This document shows positions 1 through 11,535 of a stretch of 64,000 nt of DNA, piece after piece. Source of the stretch: Lumbricus rubellus (lineage: Eukaryota > Annelida > Clitellata > Crassiclitellata > Lumbricidae); the NCBI GenBank assembly GCA_945859605.1, contig OX243812.1:915001-979000 (forward strand). The letters run 5' to 3'. The notes beneath the pieces were generated by a model that saw only the letters and a program-made list of their open reading frames with translations, had not been told where the DNA came from and ran no database searches. The first letter of the stretch is position 1; the number at the start of each line of letters is the position of its first letter. Made by a program: the position numbers and the translations under genes.

Positions 1-100
1 GGATATGGTGAATAGTTATGGGGGAGGAGTTCCTGTTGGCGTGAGAACATAGATCATAGCACACTTTACTCGGTTTCTTACATAATTATTATCCACTTAT

Positions 101-440
101 ATGGCTGAACTCTTACACTGGCTCCCTGTCAACTCTCGGATCCGACATAAGATCATCCTCATGCATGGTCTCCAAATCCCAACTTTATCTCTTCCGCAAA
201 TACCTCTACAATAATACATGCATAGATCTAAGCCTCTCTCTCTCTCTCTGCGACGTCTGTTCGCCCCTTGTGTTCAACCGACCATCTTCACCTCTCTTCG
301 TCCCTGGTGCTCGGTGTGTCTTGACTCAGAGCAGAGCATTTGCTGTGATGGGTCCCTTCACATAGAATGGCCTTCCAACCTCTTTTCCCGGCCCTTCCCT
401 TCATCTCTCAACACATTTTCTTTACCCGGGGCTTCTGTGC
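101..440 (+). mobile_element. L2/CR1-like LINE reverse transcriptase 3' remnant
   Basis: Conceptual translation in shifting frames shows an LHWLPV motif near 110 and later RAFAVMGPFT followed by NGLP-like residues. These are typical of the C-terminal tail of L2/CR1-clade LINE reverse transcriptases. Frames are broken, so this is a dead fragment. MITE 469-809 sits just downstream, in what looks like the LINE tail. Confidence 0.6.
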
Positions 441-468
441 TGAAAGAGCCTCGTATAAGGCTATACGC

Positions 469-809
469 CATGGGCGCCCACACATAGGGACAAAGGGGGC
501 ACTTGCCCCCCCCCTTGGAAAACGGACACCTATTTTTCTAACTACTACTTTTGGTTTTAACAAAAGAAACCTTCTTCTTAGCATCACTTTTTTAGTTTTA
601 GAATTTGTCTTTGCACAAAGGAAACTGTTCATGTATTGAAAATGATGCACAAAATTAAATTGAGAAATTTGCATTGAGAAACCTCTTTAAAAATACCCGT
701 GTTCTTAATTTCCAGCTATGGATTTTTCAAGACCTTGCTACTAAGAAAAGTTAACAGTGACCATCGTAAATTTTTGCCCCTCCTGCAAAAATGTCTGCGG
801 GCGCCCATG
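469..809. mobile_element. MITE family A, copy 1 (CATGGGCGCCC terminal inverted repeats)
   Basis: The left end CATGGGCGCCCACACAT is mirrored by the right end TGTCTGCGGGCGCCCATG. The interior shares the C/G-run segment (cacttgccccccc) and the ACTACTACTTTTGG stretch with copy 2 at 6214-6663. The flanking 8-mers (461-468 and 810-817) agree at only 5 of 8 positions, so the target duplication is decayed. No coding capacity. Confidence 0.8.
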
Positions 810-810
810 G

Positions 811-1500
811 AATAAGCTATTCCGTGAGAGGGGTTCTATAAATTATTTAGATAGCCTACGATACAGATCGGAATGGATAGATACAGAGAAACAGTAGTGG
901 TGCTACAGCGGCGGCGCATTCCAGGGAAAATGTTCCGGCAAAAATTCTTCCATGGTCCTTTCCCCTCCAGAATCTGTTCGCATTACAAACTACATGTACA
1001 TGATTGTCTCCGTTGTATAACAAAGCATTACTCAGTAGAAAGTGACGTCATCTATACAATGATGTGATTCAAAACCATATCGATTCATTAATTATTGTTG
1101 TTAATTTTATAATAAAATTGTAGATCATCTATGAACTATAATAATAGAAGCCAGCATTAATTGCACGTGCTATAGCTTTTACAGTAGCACGTGCTTGTTA
1201 ATTTTTAAAATTGCTCATTCAGTTACCTTTAGAGAATTGAAATGCGCTATGAAATAAGATTGACAGGTAACCATCAAAGCAGCGCCGGTTGACGTTTTCA
1301 CCTTTAGAAATTGTTGTGCATGCAATTCGAAAGATGACTTTGAAGCGTTCACTGATTCGCTAAGATTTATACTTCACACAGCTCAGAAAGCACTTACTGC
1401 AAATGACAGTCGGCATTATTTTGCAGTCCTATGGCAGCTAGACCCACTTTTCAGACACAGTATTATCTATCATTATGCAAGAAGAAATTATTATCTAAAA
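811..1500. other. Intergenic, no gene seen
   Basis: AT-rich sequence without convincing coding potential. The only structure noted is a small perfect inverted repeat at 1163-1194 (GCACGTGCTA and TAGCACGTGC, 12-nt loop). Confidence 0.5.
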
Positions 1501-1550
1501 TTTACGGCAATCAGAGGCATAGCCTAGGAAATGGATGTCCGTCCCTGAAG

Positions 1551-1735
1551 CGGAAGGAAAGGAGGAAGGAGAGGAGGAAGGAAAGGAGGAAGGAAAGGAG
1601 GAAGGAAAGGAGGAAGGAAAGGAGGAAGGAAAGGAGGAAGGAAAGGAGGAAGGAAAGGAGGAAGGAAAGGAGGAAGGAAAGGAGGAAGGAGAGGAGGAAG
1701 GAAAGGAGGAAGGAAAGGAGGAGGGAAAGGAGGAG
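1551..1735. repeat. 12-bp purine minisatellite (GGAAGGAAAGGA)n
   Basis: A near-perfect tandem array of a 12-bp all-purine unit. Long open frames on both strands here are by-products of the repeat. Confidence 0.95.
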
Positions 1736-2208
1736 CAATGAACCTTGTTGCTTGTTGGAGACGGCAGAATTTGTTCTGACCTTTAGCCAACCAGAATAGA
1801 TACAGAGGGAGAAAAATGTGGAGAGCTCTCGAATTATTATGGTCAACATAATTGTAGGCTTGTGTTACGGCGCTCGCGAATCGTCTTAAATTGCTTTCTG
1901 CTGTGATAAGCCAACCTGCATTTAACTGCCTTGGCTACGAAATATGTCTGTGGCCAACACTGTACATAGATAGATAGACAGACGGGCAAACCGACGGATG
2001 GGTAGAGAAATAGAAGGATCGACAGATAGATTAATAGACATACAGACGGACAGACCGACAAACAGATAGTTAGACAGATAGACACATGGCACATTATGAG
2101 CAAGAACCATAAAATCGCCGCTCTCCATGCAAACTCCAATAATATCAAGGCGCTAATAACAGCAGCAACAGTGACCACCTGGTCCAGCTGTATAAGTTAT
2201 TGACTCAC

Positions 2209-3057
2209 CTTCTTCTTGTTCTTGTTCATGATCTTGTCTCTGACGTCAAGTGCTGACCCAGGAGCCTTTGCGAACCAGATGCGATACATGATGCGACAGT
2301 AAGCGTAGCTGATGACGACCAACGGCAGGAAGTACTGCGCGATGACGAGGTAGAGTCCGTACAGCTGACTCACATCCATTCCACCAATCCGTGGGAAGTC
2401 CGGATAGCAGTAGGGCTTCATGGACGTCGCAGTCCGTCCGTCCGGGATCCAGATGATGCTGTGAGCCACGGCGGTTGGCACACTGGATCCGATGCCCAAG
2501 GTCCACACGACTCCCATGATGATGACCGCTGTCCGTGCTGACCATCCGGCTCTCAGAGGGTGGACAACGGCGAAGAAGCGGTCGATGGATATAACGGCCA
2601 GGGTGGAGATGCTGACGTTCACGGAGAGTTCCTTAACGAATGGAGCGACTGGACAGAGGATGAAGGGCAGATCCCAGCGCTGGAGCAGTGCGGCCTGGAA
2701 CTGGAAAGGAGTGCTAAGCATCCCGATCATCACATCTGCAACACTGAGGTTAGCGATGAAGAAGTTCGTGACGGTCTGCATTCGACGGTTCTTGACGATG
2801 ACGAGGATGACGAGGACATTGCCGAAGACAGTGACGGCTGAGATGGATCCGTAGAGGATGGAGAGGAGGACGACGAGTTCCGTTGGAACGTAGAAGAGTC
2901 CGAATCCAGACGAGAAGTCAGTCGTGTTCGACAACCAATCGGATGATGTCGAGTTGTTGTCAAACGTCATCGTCCACTCTGATTGGTCGGTTGAGAGAGT
3001 GACGTAATGCAGCGTTGTCGTCGTCGTCATGGTTACGCTCTCTTCCTGTTTTGGAAG
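2209..3057 (-). CDS. Class A (rhodopsin-family) peptide GPCR, internal exon encoding N-terminus to TM5
   Basis: Likely a plasma-membrane neuropeptide receptor. The exon follows a pyrimidine-rich acceptor (TTTCCTTTGTGCAG) and ends at AAG|GTGAGT. The probable start ATG is at 3030, giving 274 codons to the donor in phase 0. The N-terminus has NNST and NTT glycosylation sites. Class A landmarks are N71 (TM1, GNVLV), D99 (TM2, LSVAD), C126 (top of TM3), D150-R151-F (a DRY variant), W176 (TM4), C208 (ECL2) and P236 (TM5). The exon stops in intracellular loop 3. TM6 and TM7 would lie at lower coordinates, but I find no matching exon in 1-2200, so the gene is partial here. The TM1-TM3 region resembles NPFF, tachykinin and luqin/RYamide-type receptors; the ligand class cannot be fixed. 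Confidence 0.88.
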
Positions 3058-3428
3058 CTGCACAAAGGAAAGCAATGGAAGATAATTAATTGTCGGAAAT
3101 GTGGAAGAGGCAAAAGAATTGGAAATTAACTTTTTTATGCATAATTATGTTGTATCGTATTAATTTGTAACGATGATGCAAAAATGATGCGAGTTAACAT
3201 CAAGCGAATTTGCAAATTTATAGTGAAATGATGATAAGAAAAACCTAAAATCATGTCATCAAAAGGGTTCATGCAACAAACATCTACGCACATCTCAAAA
3301 CTGTCTTTTTTAAGCCGCACAGTGTCCGGGAGCGCTTCTGAGTAGTCGCCTAGAAGTGCGCTACATAAATGCGCGCATTGAATGATCCTTGAATCATGTA
3401 GGTTGACATAATCCAATAGATTCACATC

Positions 3429-3472
3429 ATCATGTGATCACATGATCCATGATCATGTGATCACATGATCAT
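3429..3472. repeat. Perfect GATC-rich palindromes
   Basis: Two perfect palindromes lie side by side: 18 bp at 3429-3446 (ATCATGTGATCACATGAT) and 24 bp at 3449-3472 sharing the same core. Further ATCATGATTGATGAT-type repeats continue to about 3600. Confidence 0.9.
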
Positions 3473-3737
3473 CTAGTGATCCTGCGATTGTGCAATGCTG
3501 TGGTCTATAATTAATTGATCGCATGATCATCAGACAATTGGAGCAGATGATCATGATTGATGATTGATGATCATGATTGATGATTGTGCTTGATCATCGT
3601 CGCATCCATTCGACTGTATCCATCGTCACGGTCAGTGAATACAATCGCGGTGGTCGATGACTCGATGGTCAAGACTCCGTGACCTGACGATTGCTCGCCG
3701 TTTCCGCATCAATAATTAATCACATTCATACGCACGC

Positions 3738-4040
3738 TTGAAAAACACACACATGAAAAACACACACATGAAAAACACACACATGAAAAACACACACATG
3801 AAAAACACACACATGAAAAACACACACATGAAAACACACACATGAAAAACACACACATGAAAACACGCACATGAAAAACACACACATGAAAAACACACAC
3901 ATGAAAAACACACACATGAAAAACACACACATGAAAAACACACACATGAAAAACACACACATGAAAAACACACACATGAAAAACACACACATGAAAAACA
4001 CACACATGAAAAACACACACATGAAAAACACACACATGAA
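3738..4040. repeat. 15-bp minisatellite (ATGAAAAACACACAC)n
   Basis: About 20 tandem units with a few 14-bp variants. It grades into CA-rich low-complexity DNA to about 4190. Open frames here (MKNTH repeats) are not genes. Confidence 0.95.
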
Positions 4041-4659
4041 AAATATACAAAACACAAATATAAACACAAATAGACACACACAAACACACAGACTCGCAGA
4101 TGTGCTAACATTACACCAAAACGCACGCACAAACGCACGCATAAACACACGCACAAACGCACGCATAAACGCACGCACAGATACACGCAAAATTGTGTGC
4201 AAGCGTACGCGCAGAAAGTGTTCGCTAAGCAACCATTGAAGGCATTTTATAAGCAATGGCTAAACAAATGAAACTGGCTAATTATACTCATTGTGGACTA
4301 CATGCAAGTCTCATCGAGTCATCTGTTCGATAAGTAAAGACTCTGAGACTGAATGGCGTGATGCTCACATTCAGCAGTGAAGAATAATATTATTCGTTTG
4401 TTAAAAGAGAAGAACGAAGACAGGAAGGCATGCTGCAGACAGGCTAAGAGTAGGCTTGTAAACGCTGTAATAGGTAGAGAGACTTTCAAGACGATGCAAA
4501 CAGAAAGGCTATGATCGGTTGGGTATAGGCATGTGTGTCTGTGTCGTGCATGTCTAGCTGCTGGAACTCTTCACTTTAACTTCAGCATGCTCTGGTTGCC
4601 GCTCCTTGCACTCGGTCTCTACAGGCGACCCTGTGCTTCCACAATCCAACAATAATTGC

Positions 4660-4905
4660 ACGCACATCCACATGCACATTTCATCCATCAGACAGAATAA
4701 AATTACGAATTTCTCGATTGTGCGTCCCCCTGTCTGGGATCTGGAATAACCTGTCCTCTTTGGCCTGCCCTACCTTCCGCTGGACTTGTCTAACTCTTTT
4801 CATGTATACTACTCAGGACTTTTCTCTTTGGCCGCGCCTGGATTGGAGCGCACCTGAATAGCTTTCTTGAAGAGGCGTTATATAAATTTCAGACAGATGG
4901 ATTGT
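4660..4905 (+). mobile_element. L2/CR1-like LINE 3' end
   Basis: Degenerate translation resembles RPPVWDLE/WNNL, the end of an L2-type reverse transcriptase. It is followed by the shared tail (ggagcgcacctgaatag, then ggcgttatataaa). Similar tails recur at about 3330, 7550, 13470, 35000 and 58820. Confidence 0.55.
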
Positions 4906-4909
4906 TTCG

Positions 4910-6120
4910 TTATACGTTGAACTATACCGTCGAAGAGGTTCCCTTGTCAACCGATTTGTCTCCATCGATGTGGGATACTATGGCGCTTTAGAAGTTGCTT
5001 ATCAATAACACAAAATGAGACATAGAGTCACAGGAGAAGGGTTGAGGGATGGATGGAGGGATGCATGAGTGGATGGTGGTTGAAAAACTACGTCTGCAGT
5101 ATCCATTCGAACATGTCATTGTATGCCAAAATCAGACGAGCAAAGTTTATATAGCGCTGATTATGGATCCGCTAAAGGCATAGTCAAACCTTATACATGT
5201 ATGATCTCCTTATCCTTAGATCCAATCCCTTAATTAAATAATTATAAGCTAGTTAACCTCATCCACGGGTTCTAATTCTAATTATATAGCGCTATTTTTC
5301 GGATTCCAAATCCTTTCCAATCTGATATAATTTCATTTTATTAATTTAATTTAATTTGATCTAATCTAGAATCTGTATGTGCGGCCATTACAGCGCATGC
5401 ACAGGACATCATCACCAGATACTCAAATAGGAAACCAGTTCCCGTTCTCCCAACGTCCCCCGGTCGTGACAAGAAGAGACCGGACCCCCCGCCCGCCCCC
5501 CTCTGACCCCCCCCCCGCCCGCCACAGACAGAGAGGAATGGTCTTGAAGTGAGCTTGTGTCGCAGTTGAGTCATTGGTCGGAGAGTCTCGGTCGTCGTCT
5601 CTCGGGACAGATAAGGACGCGAATGGATAGACTGGCGTTAATGGCTTCGTCGTCTTCTTCGATGGCTGCATGCATGGCTCCGATCGAGCCACTGACAGAA
5701 TAGAAACAGCTGCTTTCTCGCAACGATACAACACGGTCCCAATCCGAATGACTGTAATTGAGTATCCGGTCAGGATACGTCCATTCATTCAACTCTAGAT
5801 GGGGGTGGTGGTGGTAGTGGGTGGTGGGGGGGAGGGACTGGGGCACTGTGTGGCTCGTCTTTTCTTCACATCGACAAACGTTCTAAGCTTTTCCGCATGG
5901 TTTTTGAAGTCAAGTCGTAGCCGATAATTGTGTTAAAAATGCACAGAACTCTTGACTACGTTAAAAAATATATATGAAATTTTATTTTGCTCGCCTTGTT
6001 GCATCCATACACTCGCTGAGATAAGCTTAATTATTCAATCTAATCTAATAATGAACATTATTTTGTATACAGCTGCATATCTAATATGAGAGAGAGCTAT
6101 AAACAAGCAATCTCTGCACG
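4910..6120. other. Intergenic, no supported gene
   Basis: AT-rich except for a GC-rich patch at 5450-5850 with open frames on the minus strand. I could not place acceptor, donor or family motifs there. It may hide an exon but is not called. Confidence 0.4.
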
Positions 6121-6213
6121 ACAGACCTATGAAAAGAAAAGAAAGGTCGCAGAAAAGAGATGCTGGTGAAATCCTCTTCAGAATTGATCTTCTTCATCAT
6201 TGCAGGTCATTCT

Positions 6214-6663
6214 CATGGGCGCCCGCACATAGGGGCAAAGGGGGGCACTTGCCCCCCCCTGGAAAAGTGACACTTATTTTTTTAACTACTACTTTTGAGT
6301 TTTTAACAAATTTCTTCACATTAAAACACTAATGATACCAATGATAGGCTACACACAGTGAAAGTCATGATTTATGTTTAGAAATCTCTATAGAAATAAA
6401 TATATATAGTGCCCTTCATGGACCTACTTTTAAGCATCTACTTTTGGATTTTTAACAAATTTTCGCACTTAGGAAACTATCCATATTAAAAATAATACAC
6501 AAAATGAAACTGAGAAATTTGCATTAAGAAACCTCTTTGAAAAAATACCCGTGTTTTTAAATTCCAGCGTTGTATTTTTCATGCTCTTGTCACTGAAAAA
6601 TTCAACTGTGACCATCGTGAACTTTTTTGCCCCCTCCTGCAAAATTTTCTGCGGGCGCCCATG
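6214..6663. mobile_element. MITE family A, copy 2, with intact 8-bp target duplication
   Basis: A perfect 14-bp TIR (CATGGGCGCCCGCA at 6214-6227, complement at 6650-6663) is flanked on both sides by GTCATTCT (6206-6213 and 6664-6671). An 8-bp duplication with short TIRs and no ORF is the pattern of a hAT-type MITE. It is inserted at the edge of a LINE remnant on the minus strand. Confidence 0.9.
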
Positions 6664-6955
6664 GTCATTCTGCATTGATTGACCCACCACACTATAATAG
6701 CAAAAGCCAGATGCTGAGCAAAATGAGGTTTGTGACCGATGTACAAAAGAGAGATCTGGAAAAGATGGGACTGGGTTGGGACGAGGTGGAGGAGGTATAG
6801 GCTAGCTGGCGACCGTATGGAGTGGCGAAGACTTGTTGACCATTTTTGACCAATGCTCCGATCTGAACAGGAGGAACTAAGTCTAAGTAAGTAAGTAGAG
6901 TAGATGTTGCAGATTTGTACAGAAACCTTTTCAGAGGGAGGAGGAGGATCCATAG
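6664..6955 (-). mobile_element. LINE (L2/CR1-like) remnant
   Basis: On the minus strand, HFAQHLAFAI followed by a decayed WN-type context resembles the LINE RT tail seen elsewhere in the window. It is truncated by MITE A copy 2. Family placement is tentative. Confidence 0.4.
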
Positions 6956-7020
6956 TTTAACGACAGCTCATGACAACAGAGGCCGTTGCTTCGGCAAAAA
7001 TATGTTTGTCCTGACATATA
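6950..7020 (+). repeat. Dispersed repeat R2, copy 1
   Basis: Contains GGATCC, then ATGACAACAGAGGCCGTTGC, and ends near a degenerate GTCCTGACATATA. The same order of blocks is seen at 22320-22410 and 25990-26075. Confidence 0.7.
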
Positions 7021-7047
7021 TAATAATAATTACATGTAAATCATACA

Positions 7048-7262
7048 GGGGCACGGTGGTGTAGTGGTGGCGTGACACTGGCGTCGCTGCCTTGGAGCCG
7101 GAAGGTTCGAGGTTCGAATCCACCTCGCCGCGTAAGGACCTTGGGCAAGTCCTTCACTCACAATTTCTCAGCGCTTCGGCGTGAAACTCCAATGCAGTGT
7201 CCGCTCTGTATTCGGGAGCACCTCTGAGTAGCGAGCTTGAAGGGGCGCAATAACAAGTGTAC
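7048..7262 (+). mobile_element. tRNA-derived SINE, family 1
   Basis: The head has a Pol III A box (TGGTGTAGTGG, 7057-7067) and a B box (GGTTCGAATCC, 7111-7121). The body contains ACCTTGGGCAAGTCCTTCA and the tail contains CTCTGAGTAGCGAGCTTGAAG, the L2-like 3' tail used by LINE remnants nearby. This suggests, by inference, mobilisation by that LINE. Related copies lie at 24139-24340 and, inverted, at 12870-13075. Confidence 0.85.
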
Positions 7263-7269
7263 ATAAGAA

Positions 7270-7740
7270 CATTTTGATATGAGATCTATAAAATAGGTGT
7301 TTAAGAGATCTGAATTTCATCGTTAAGTCATCATTATAAGACACCTCTGTTTTATGTTACTTATCTTATATAAAAACGCGTAATTGCAGTCAGAGCACAG
7401 TTAAAAAGTATGCAACTTGCATTAGATCCTTTTGTCGCAGTTGGAGTAATCGAAAGTGTCCGATTAATAATTATTGTTAAACAATCGATTGCATGTTAAT
7501 GAGATCGTGAAGTTTCGTTTAAATATCTTTTCATGGAGTTATTCGGATGCTGTACTAAAGAAGCGCTATATAAAATCTGGAATGAATAAAATGTCTTGCT
7601 TTCATTGCAGTTTACATTTTCTATAATTACGTCGTCTGTTTAGATTGCAATTTCGCTAACTCCATTATTTTATCGAAATTGTTCATGAGAGCAAATCTAA
7701 ACTTTCGACAGTTGTCATAAAGCCAATAATTTTTTATAGT
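7270..7740. other. Intergenic, no gene seen
   Basis: AT-rich, with one LINE-type tail (aagcgctatataaa) near 7560 and no coding signal. Confidence 0.5.
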
Positions 7741-7744
7741 CATT

Positions 7745-7802
7745 GTGAGGGATCCCGTATACCTCAGAGCCAATAAAAGTTTTTAAAAAATTAATAATAA
7801 TG

Positions 7803-7881
<79 letters not shown>

Positions 7882-8011
7882 CGCGATCGCATTTCGAGGC
7901 ACTTTCGCTGATCTAGACAACGAAGAGTAGGGTCATTCTGGACTGGTTTTTATACTGTAGTTAGCAATAAGTCCCTGAGGGATCCTAAATACCTCGGGGC
8001 AAAAAAAAAAA

Positions 8012-8056
<45 letters not shown>

Positions 8057-8243
8057 GCCGTAGCATTTAGTGGCTCCTTTAGAAGACCCACGCCCGAAAT
8101 GGATGAGGTTTAGCCGTTCCAGGCACATTGCTTTTAATATTTTATAAGCCCCTGGGAGAACGAAGTACCTCAGGGCATTTTTAAAAAATAATAATAATAA
8201 TAATAATAATAGTATAAAAATAATAATAATAATAATAATAATA
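7745..8243 (+). repeat. (TAA)n tracts joined by about 125-bp units ending in a stem-loop
   Basis: Three stem-loops precede A-rich/(TAA)n tracts: TGAGG/CCTCA at 7746-7766, CCCTGAGG/CCTCGGGG at 7973-7999, and CCCTGGG/CCTCAGGG at 8150-8175. The two longer units start with AACGC followed by a GCATTT box and share a CTTT motif. A fourth stem-loop (CCCGAGG/CCTCGGG) lies at 29235-29259. The layout fits 3' ends of non-LTR elements inserted repeatedly into (TAA)n. Confidence 0.75.
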
Positions 8244-8912
8244 GCCGGACTACGAATGTCGGGAGACACGTTGCGAATAGCAGCCGGCATTCGACTAGGC
8301 ACTGCGTTGTGTGAAAAGCACACATGCAAATGTGGCGCCATAGTCGAATCCAATGGCCTGCACGGATTCTCTTGCAACAAAGGAGCTGGAAGGCAGCAAC
8401 GTCACGGGCTGATCAACGACGTGCTTTGGCGTGCATTCGGAAGAGCTAAAATACCAGCCATAAAGGAGCCGAATGGTCTCTCCCGATCTGATGGCAAAAG
8501 GCCAGATGGAGTTACCATCATTCCCTGGCACAGAGGTCTCTGCTTGACGTGGGATGTGACGGTACCGGATACATTTGCATCATCATACAGACACTTAACT
8601 GCAGAAAGTGCAGGTGCCGCGGCGGAAAGAGCAGCCCGTAAGAAAGAGAGCAAATATGCAGACTTAGCAAGATCGCATCATTTCGTCCCTGTTGCAGTCG
8701 AAACAGCAGGCAGCTGGGACACAGATTCTCTGCAGTTCGTACAGGATCTAGGTCGGAAAATTTCAGCGGCCAAAGGAGACAAGCGTGAGACGAGCCATCT
8801 GCTCCAGCGTCTATCAGTCGCCCCACAAATAGGAAACTCTTTGTCGGTCTTGGGTACGACAGACTCAAACAGTCAAGACACATGGAGGTCTTGCACTGAA
8901 GAACTATGTTAG
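8244..8912 (+). pseudogene. 5'-truncated non-LTR retrotransposon: RT C-terminus with restriction-like endonuclease
   Basis: The reading frame emerges directly from (TAA)n with no start (GLRMSGDTLRIAAG...) and stays open to a stop at 8912. Visible motifs are a zinc-knuckle-like C-X-C-X(n)-H-X3-C (CKCG ... HGFSC), then RHGLIND, RPDG and WDVTVPD. The RHG/RPD/D spacing recalls the PD-(D/E)XK restriction-like endonuclease of R2/R4-clade elements. A 3'UTR and an A-rich, TAA-containing tail run to about 9040. The reverse transcriptase core is missing, so the copy is dead. Dong, in the R4 clade, is known to insert into TAA repeats; that fits this context but clade assignment is inference. Confidence 0.7.
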
Positions 8913-9049
8913 CTCTTATTGTGAACAGGAGCATTTCCATTAGACTTTAAATGACTTTGTTATTTTCTTGGAAAAAAATAAATGTGTGTTATTAATAATA
9001 AAAATATTAAAAAAAAAAAAAAAAAATTTTTAAAAATAATAATAATTCC

Positions 9050-10580
9050 CTATGGAATCGATGTAGCCTATCTATTCCAGCGTCTGTTCATTTGCACACA
9101 ACGTCACAACGCAATAGCATTTAGGGGTACTTTTATGCACGACATCGGTGGTGAAGACCAAGAACAATATGTATAGTCAGGGCCGTAAATCTGTTACTAA
9201 ATGTGGGGAGGGAAAATTGTCCTTTCGGAATTGTTCACATATATTCTACTTCGCTCAAGAAGCCCGCCCAAAGTTAGTGTTAAAATTGTTGGTTCGCACT
9301 ATATATAGGCCATACTGCAATAGCCTATAGGCCTAATATGTCACTACATGTATGGGTTCTCTTGCCAAACGGAAGGAGTTGAAAGTATTAGGCCTATTTA
9401 GTGGCTTATATTTCTCTTCATTTTAACTTCTCCATCTGCATGGTTTAGTAGACGTATATAGCCTACATTCATCTTTAGCAAGTTATTTGCACTGTAAACT
9501 GAGCTGTTACCCGCTTCTGTATTCAGGGTCAAATGTTTGATCATCATATTAAACAACAACATGGTTATATTCTACTATATTGAGTTGACAAGGGGTTAAA
9601 ACATGTCTAAACGTTGAGTGAATCTCAGTCAAATATTGGCCTAAGGCGAACACTATTTTTAATTATACATAACTTCCAACTTGCAGACTTAGATCTGTAT
9701 AATCCACAACAATAGGCCTACTTTATCATATCGTTCTTGCCATCTCTTGCCTAACGATTGTTTTTAATAGCCGAATTCATTTTGCCTGAAATTAACAAAA
9801 TAGGCTGGCTCTCGCTATACCTAGTAGCTTCTGTGGGCGCTGAAGCAGCCTACTCTGGAGATTGTGATTGCGATTACAAATAGGCCTAAAAACTGCAACC
9901 AAAACAGATTCCTTAGACATAAAATGACAGGAATCTGATCATAAAGATATAATGCTGTTATACAATACTGTTAGTCTGGTGCACAGATTTAGGCAATGGC
10001 TAATTGCTTTGAATATTATTGTGAAAAGCTGTTCTTGATAGCAAAGGCAGTGCACATTTGCACTAGGTCTATATAATCTATATTCGTAGAACTTACCAGC
10101 ACACCATCCTGCTTGAAGTCATTTGGAAAAACGAAAGAGATGAGACTTCTTAAATCATTTAACGCACATCACTCTATTCACAAATTTTATTTGTTTAAAT
10201 TTTTTGTAATCCTCTATAGGCCTTCAGTCGAATATGCGGTATAACGTGGTCTCTAGATGAACTGTAATTCTTCTTTCAAATCTGATAGCCCAAGCTTCCA
10301 ATATGATTAGCCTATGTACTGATGTATACATGTTATGTATGTAGGCATGAACTATGAGTGCACGTATACTGTATTGTATAGACGTATATGACAATTTACA
10401 AAGCGCCTCTTACAGTAGCAGCTATTCAGAGGCACTCTCCGCGTGAAAGCCCCGAGGAAAGAAGACTTGAAAGCAGTGAAGGGCTGAAGATGACATTGTC
10501 ACCCTCTAATTAGATCTTTGAATACGTGGAGAAGGTTGATCATGGCGGTTGCTATAGGATTCAAAGAATCGACGGCACAA
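9050..10580. other. Intergenic, rich in TAGGCCTA-type motifs
   Basis: AT-rich, with many short palindromic TAGGCCTA/GCCTATAGG motifs. A possible further repeat unit (GCATTTAGGGGTACTTTT) lies near 9115. An inverted partial copy of dispersed repeat R1 lies at about 9826-9885. No gene is supported. Confidence 0.5.
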
Positions 10581-10586
10581 GGTGAA

Positions 10587-11056
10587 TTAGATCTTAATAG
10601 GGATAGATAAAGGGAGGGAGGTTATTCCACACAGAAAAGGGTCTACAATGTCAAAAGCTCGGTGTTGAGCCATGGAAGTCTTTGCCCGAGGGGCTAGCAG
10701 ATGAAGTCGATAAGCAGACCGATCAGAAGACCGGAGAGGTCGGGAAGGTACTGCGAAGAGGGTTTGTGCCAAGTCACATAGGTGTTTAGGAGCTTGTCCA
10801 TTTTGTATGTATGCTACAGTATTATGTATACAACAGCCCCGAAGAAATAATAAAGACTTCAAGCAGCGATGGGCTGAAGATAACACCCCCAATAAGATCT
10901 TACAACGGATAGTGAGAGGGAGGTCGTAATGTTCATCACACATAGAAGGCCTACGATAGCAAAGGCGCGGTGTTGGGCCATGGCAGCCCTTGCCCTTGGA
11001 ACCAAGAGATCAAGTCGATCAGTGTGTGGGGGCGCGCGCGTGTGTGTGTGTGTCAT
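10587..11056 (-). mobile_element. Two adjacent L2/CR1-like LINE RT fragments
   Basis: On the minus strand, NGQAPKHLCDL followed by LRSSDRSAYRLHLLAPRAK and AQHRAFDIVDPFLC matches the usual RT C-terminal order (NG-APxYL-DL, LRSS, R-F---P-LWN-LP). A second similar piece (DRLDLLVPRARAAMAQHRAF) precedes it, so two copies lie head to tail. Both are frame-disrupted. Confidence 0.65.
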
Positions 11057-11440
11057 TAGCTGTCTTCCTCCCTGCAGTCTTTCAAGATGATAGCCTATAT
11101 TGGGCGTGTCAAATCATAAATTCCTCTCTCTCTCTCTTTGTATTAGGCTAATAAAGAAGAGATTATATAATTCTGCCAATGGACACATGCCACCTCTTTG
11201 AGGTATGCGGTTTTTGATCCCACAGAGGAATTCTTCAAAATTAATACCCACGTTTCGAGAAATGTGCAGTCGCTTACAGCTTACCGACTCTACCATTTGT
11301 GACGCGGCTGAGAAAAATTCTGGGGAGGGAATTCCTTCACGTTCCCTCCCCAGGTTGAAAACTGGGGAGGGAATTCCCTTCCTTCCCTCCCCGGGATTTA
11401 CGGCCCTGTGTATAGTAGCGATAAATATTCTTCGAAACAA

Positions 11441-11444
<4 letters not shown>

Positions 11445-11481
<37 letters not shown>

Positions 11482-11535
11482 TAATAATAGTAATAATATA
11501 ATGTAATAATACTAATAATAGTAATAATATAATAG
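11445..11535. repeat. (TAA)n microsatellite
   Basis: Imperfect AAT/TAA tract with TAG and ACA interruptions. Confidence 0.9.

Noticed and set aside
3709..4256. Cys/Phe/Val-rich and MKNTH repeat ORFs
   Set aside because: Translation of the 15-bp minisatellite and CA-rich flank.
5341..5846. Minus-strand gene in the GC-rich patch
   Set aside because: Three overlapping frames, none with recognisable motifs or splice sites; left unassigned.
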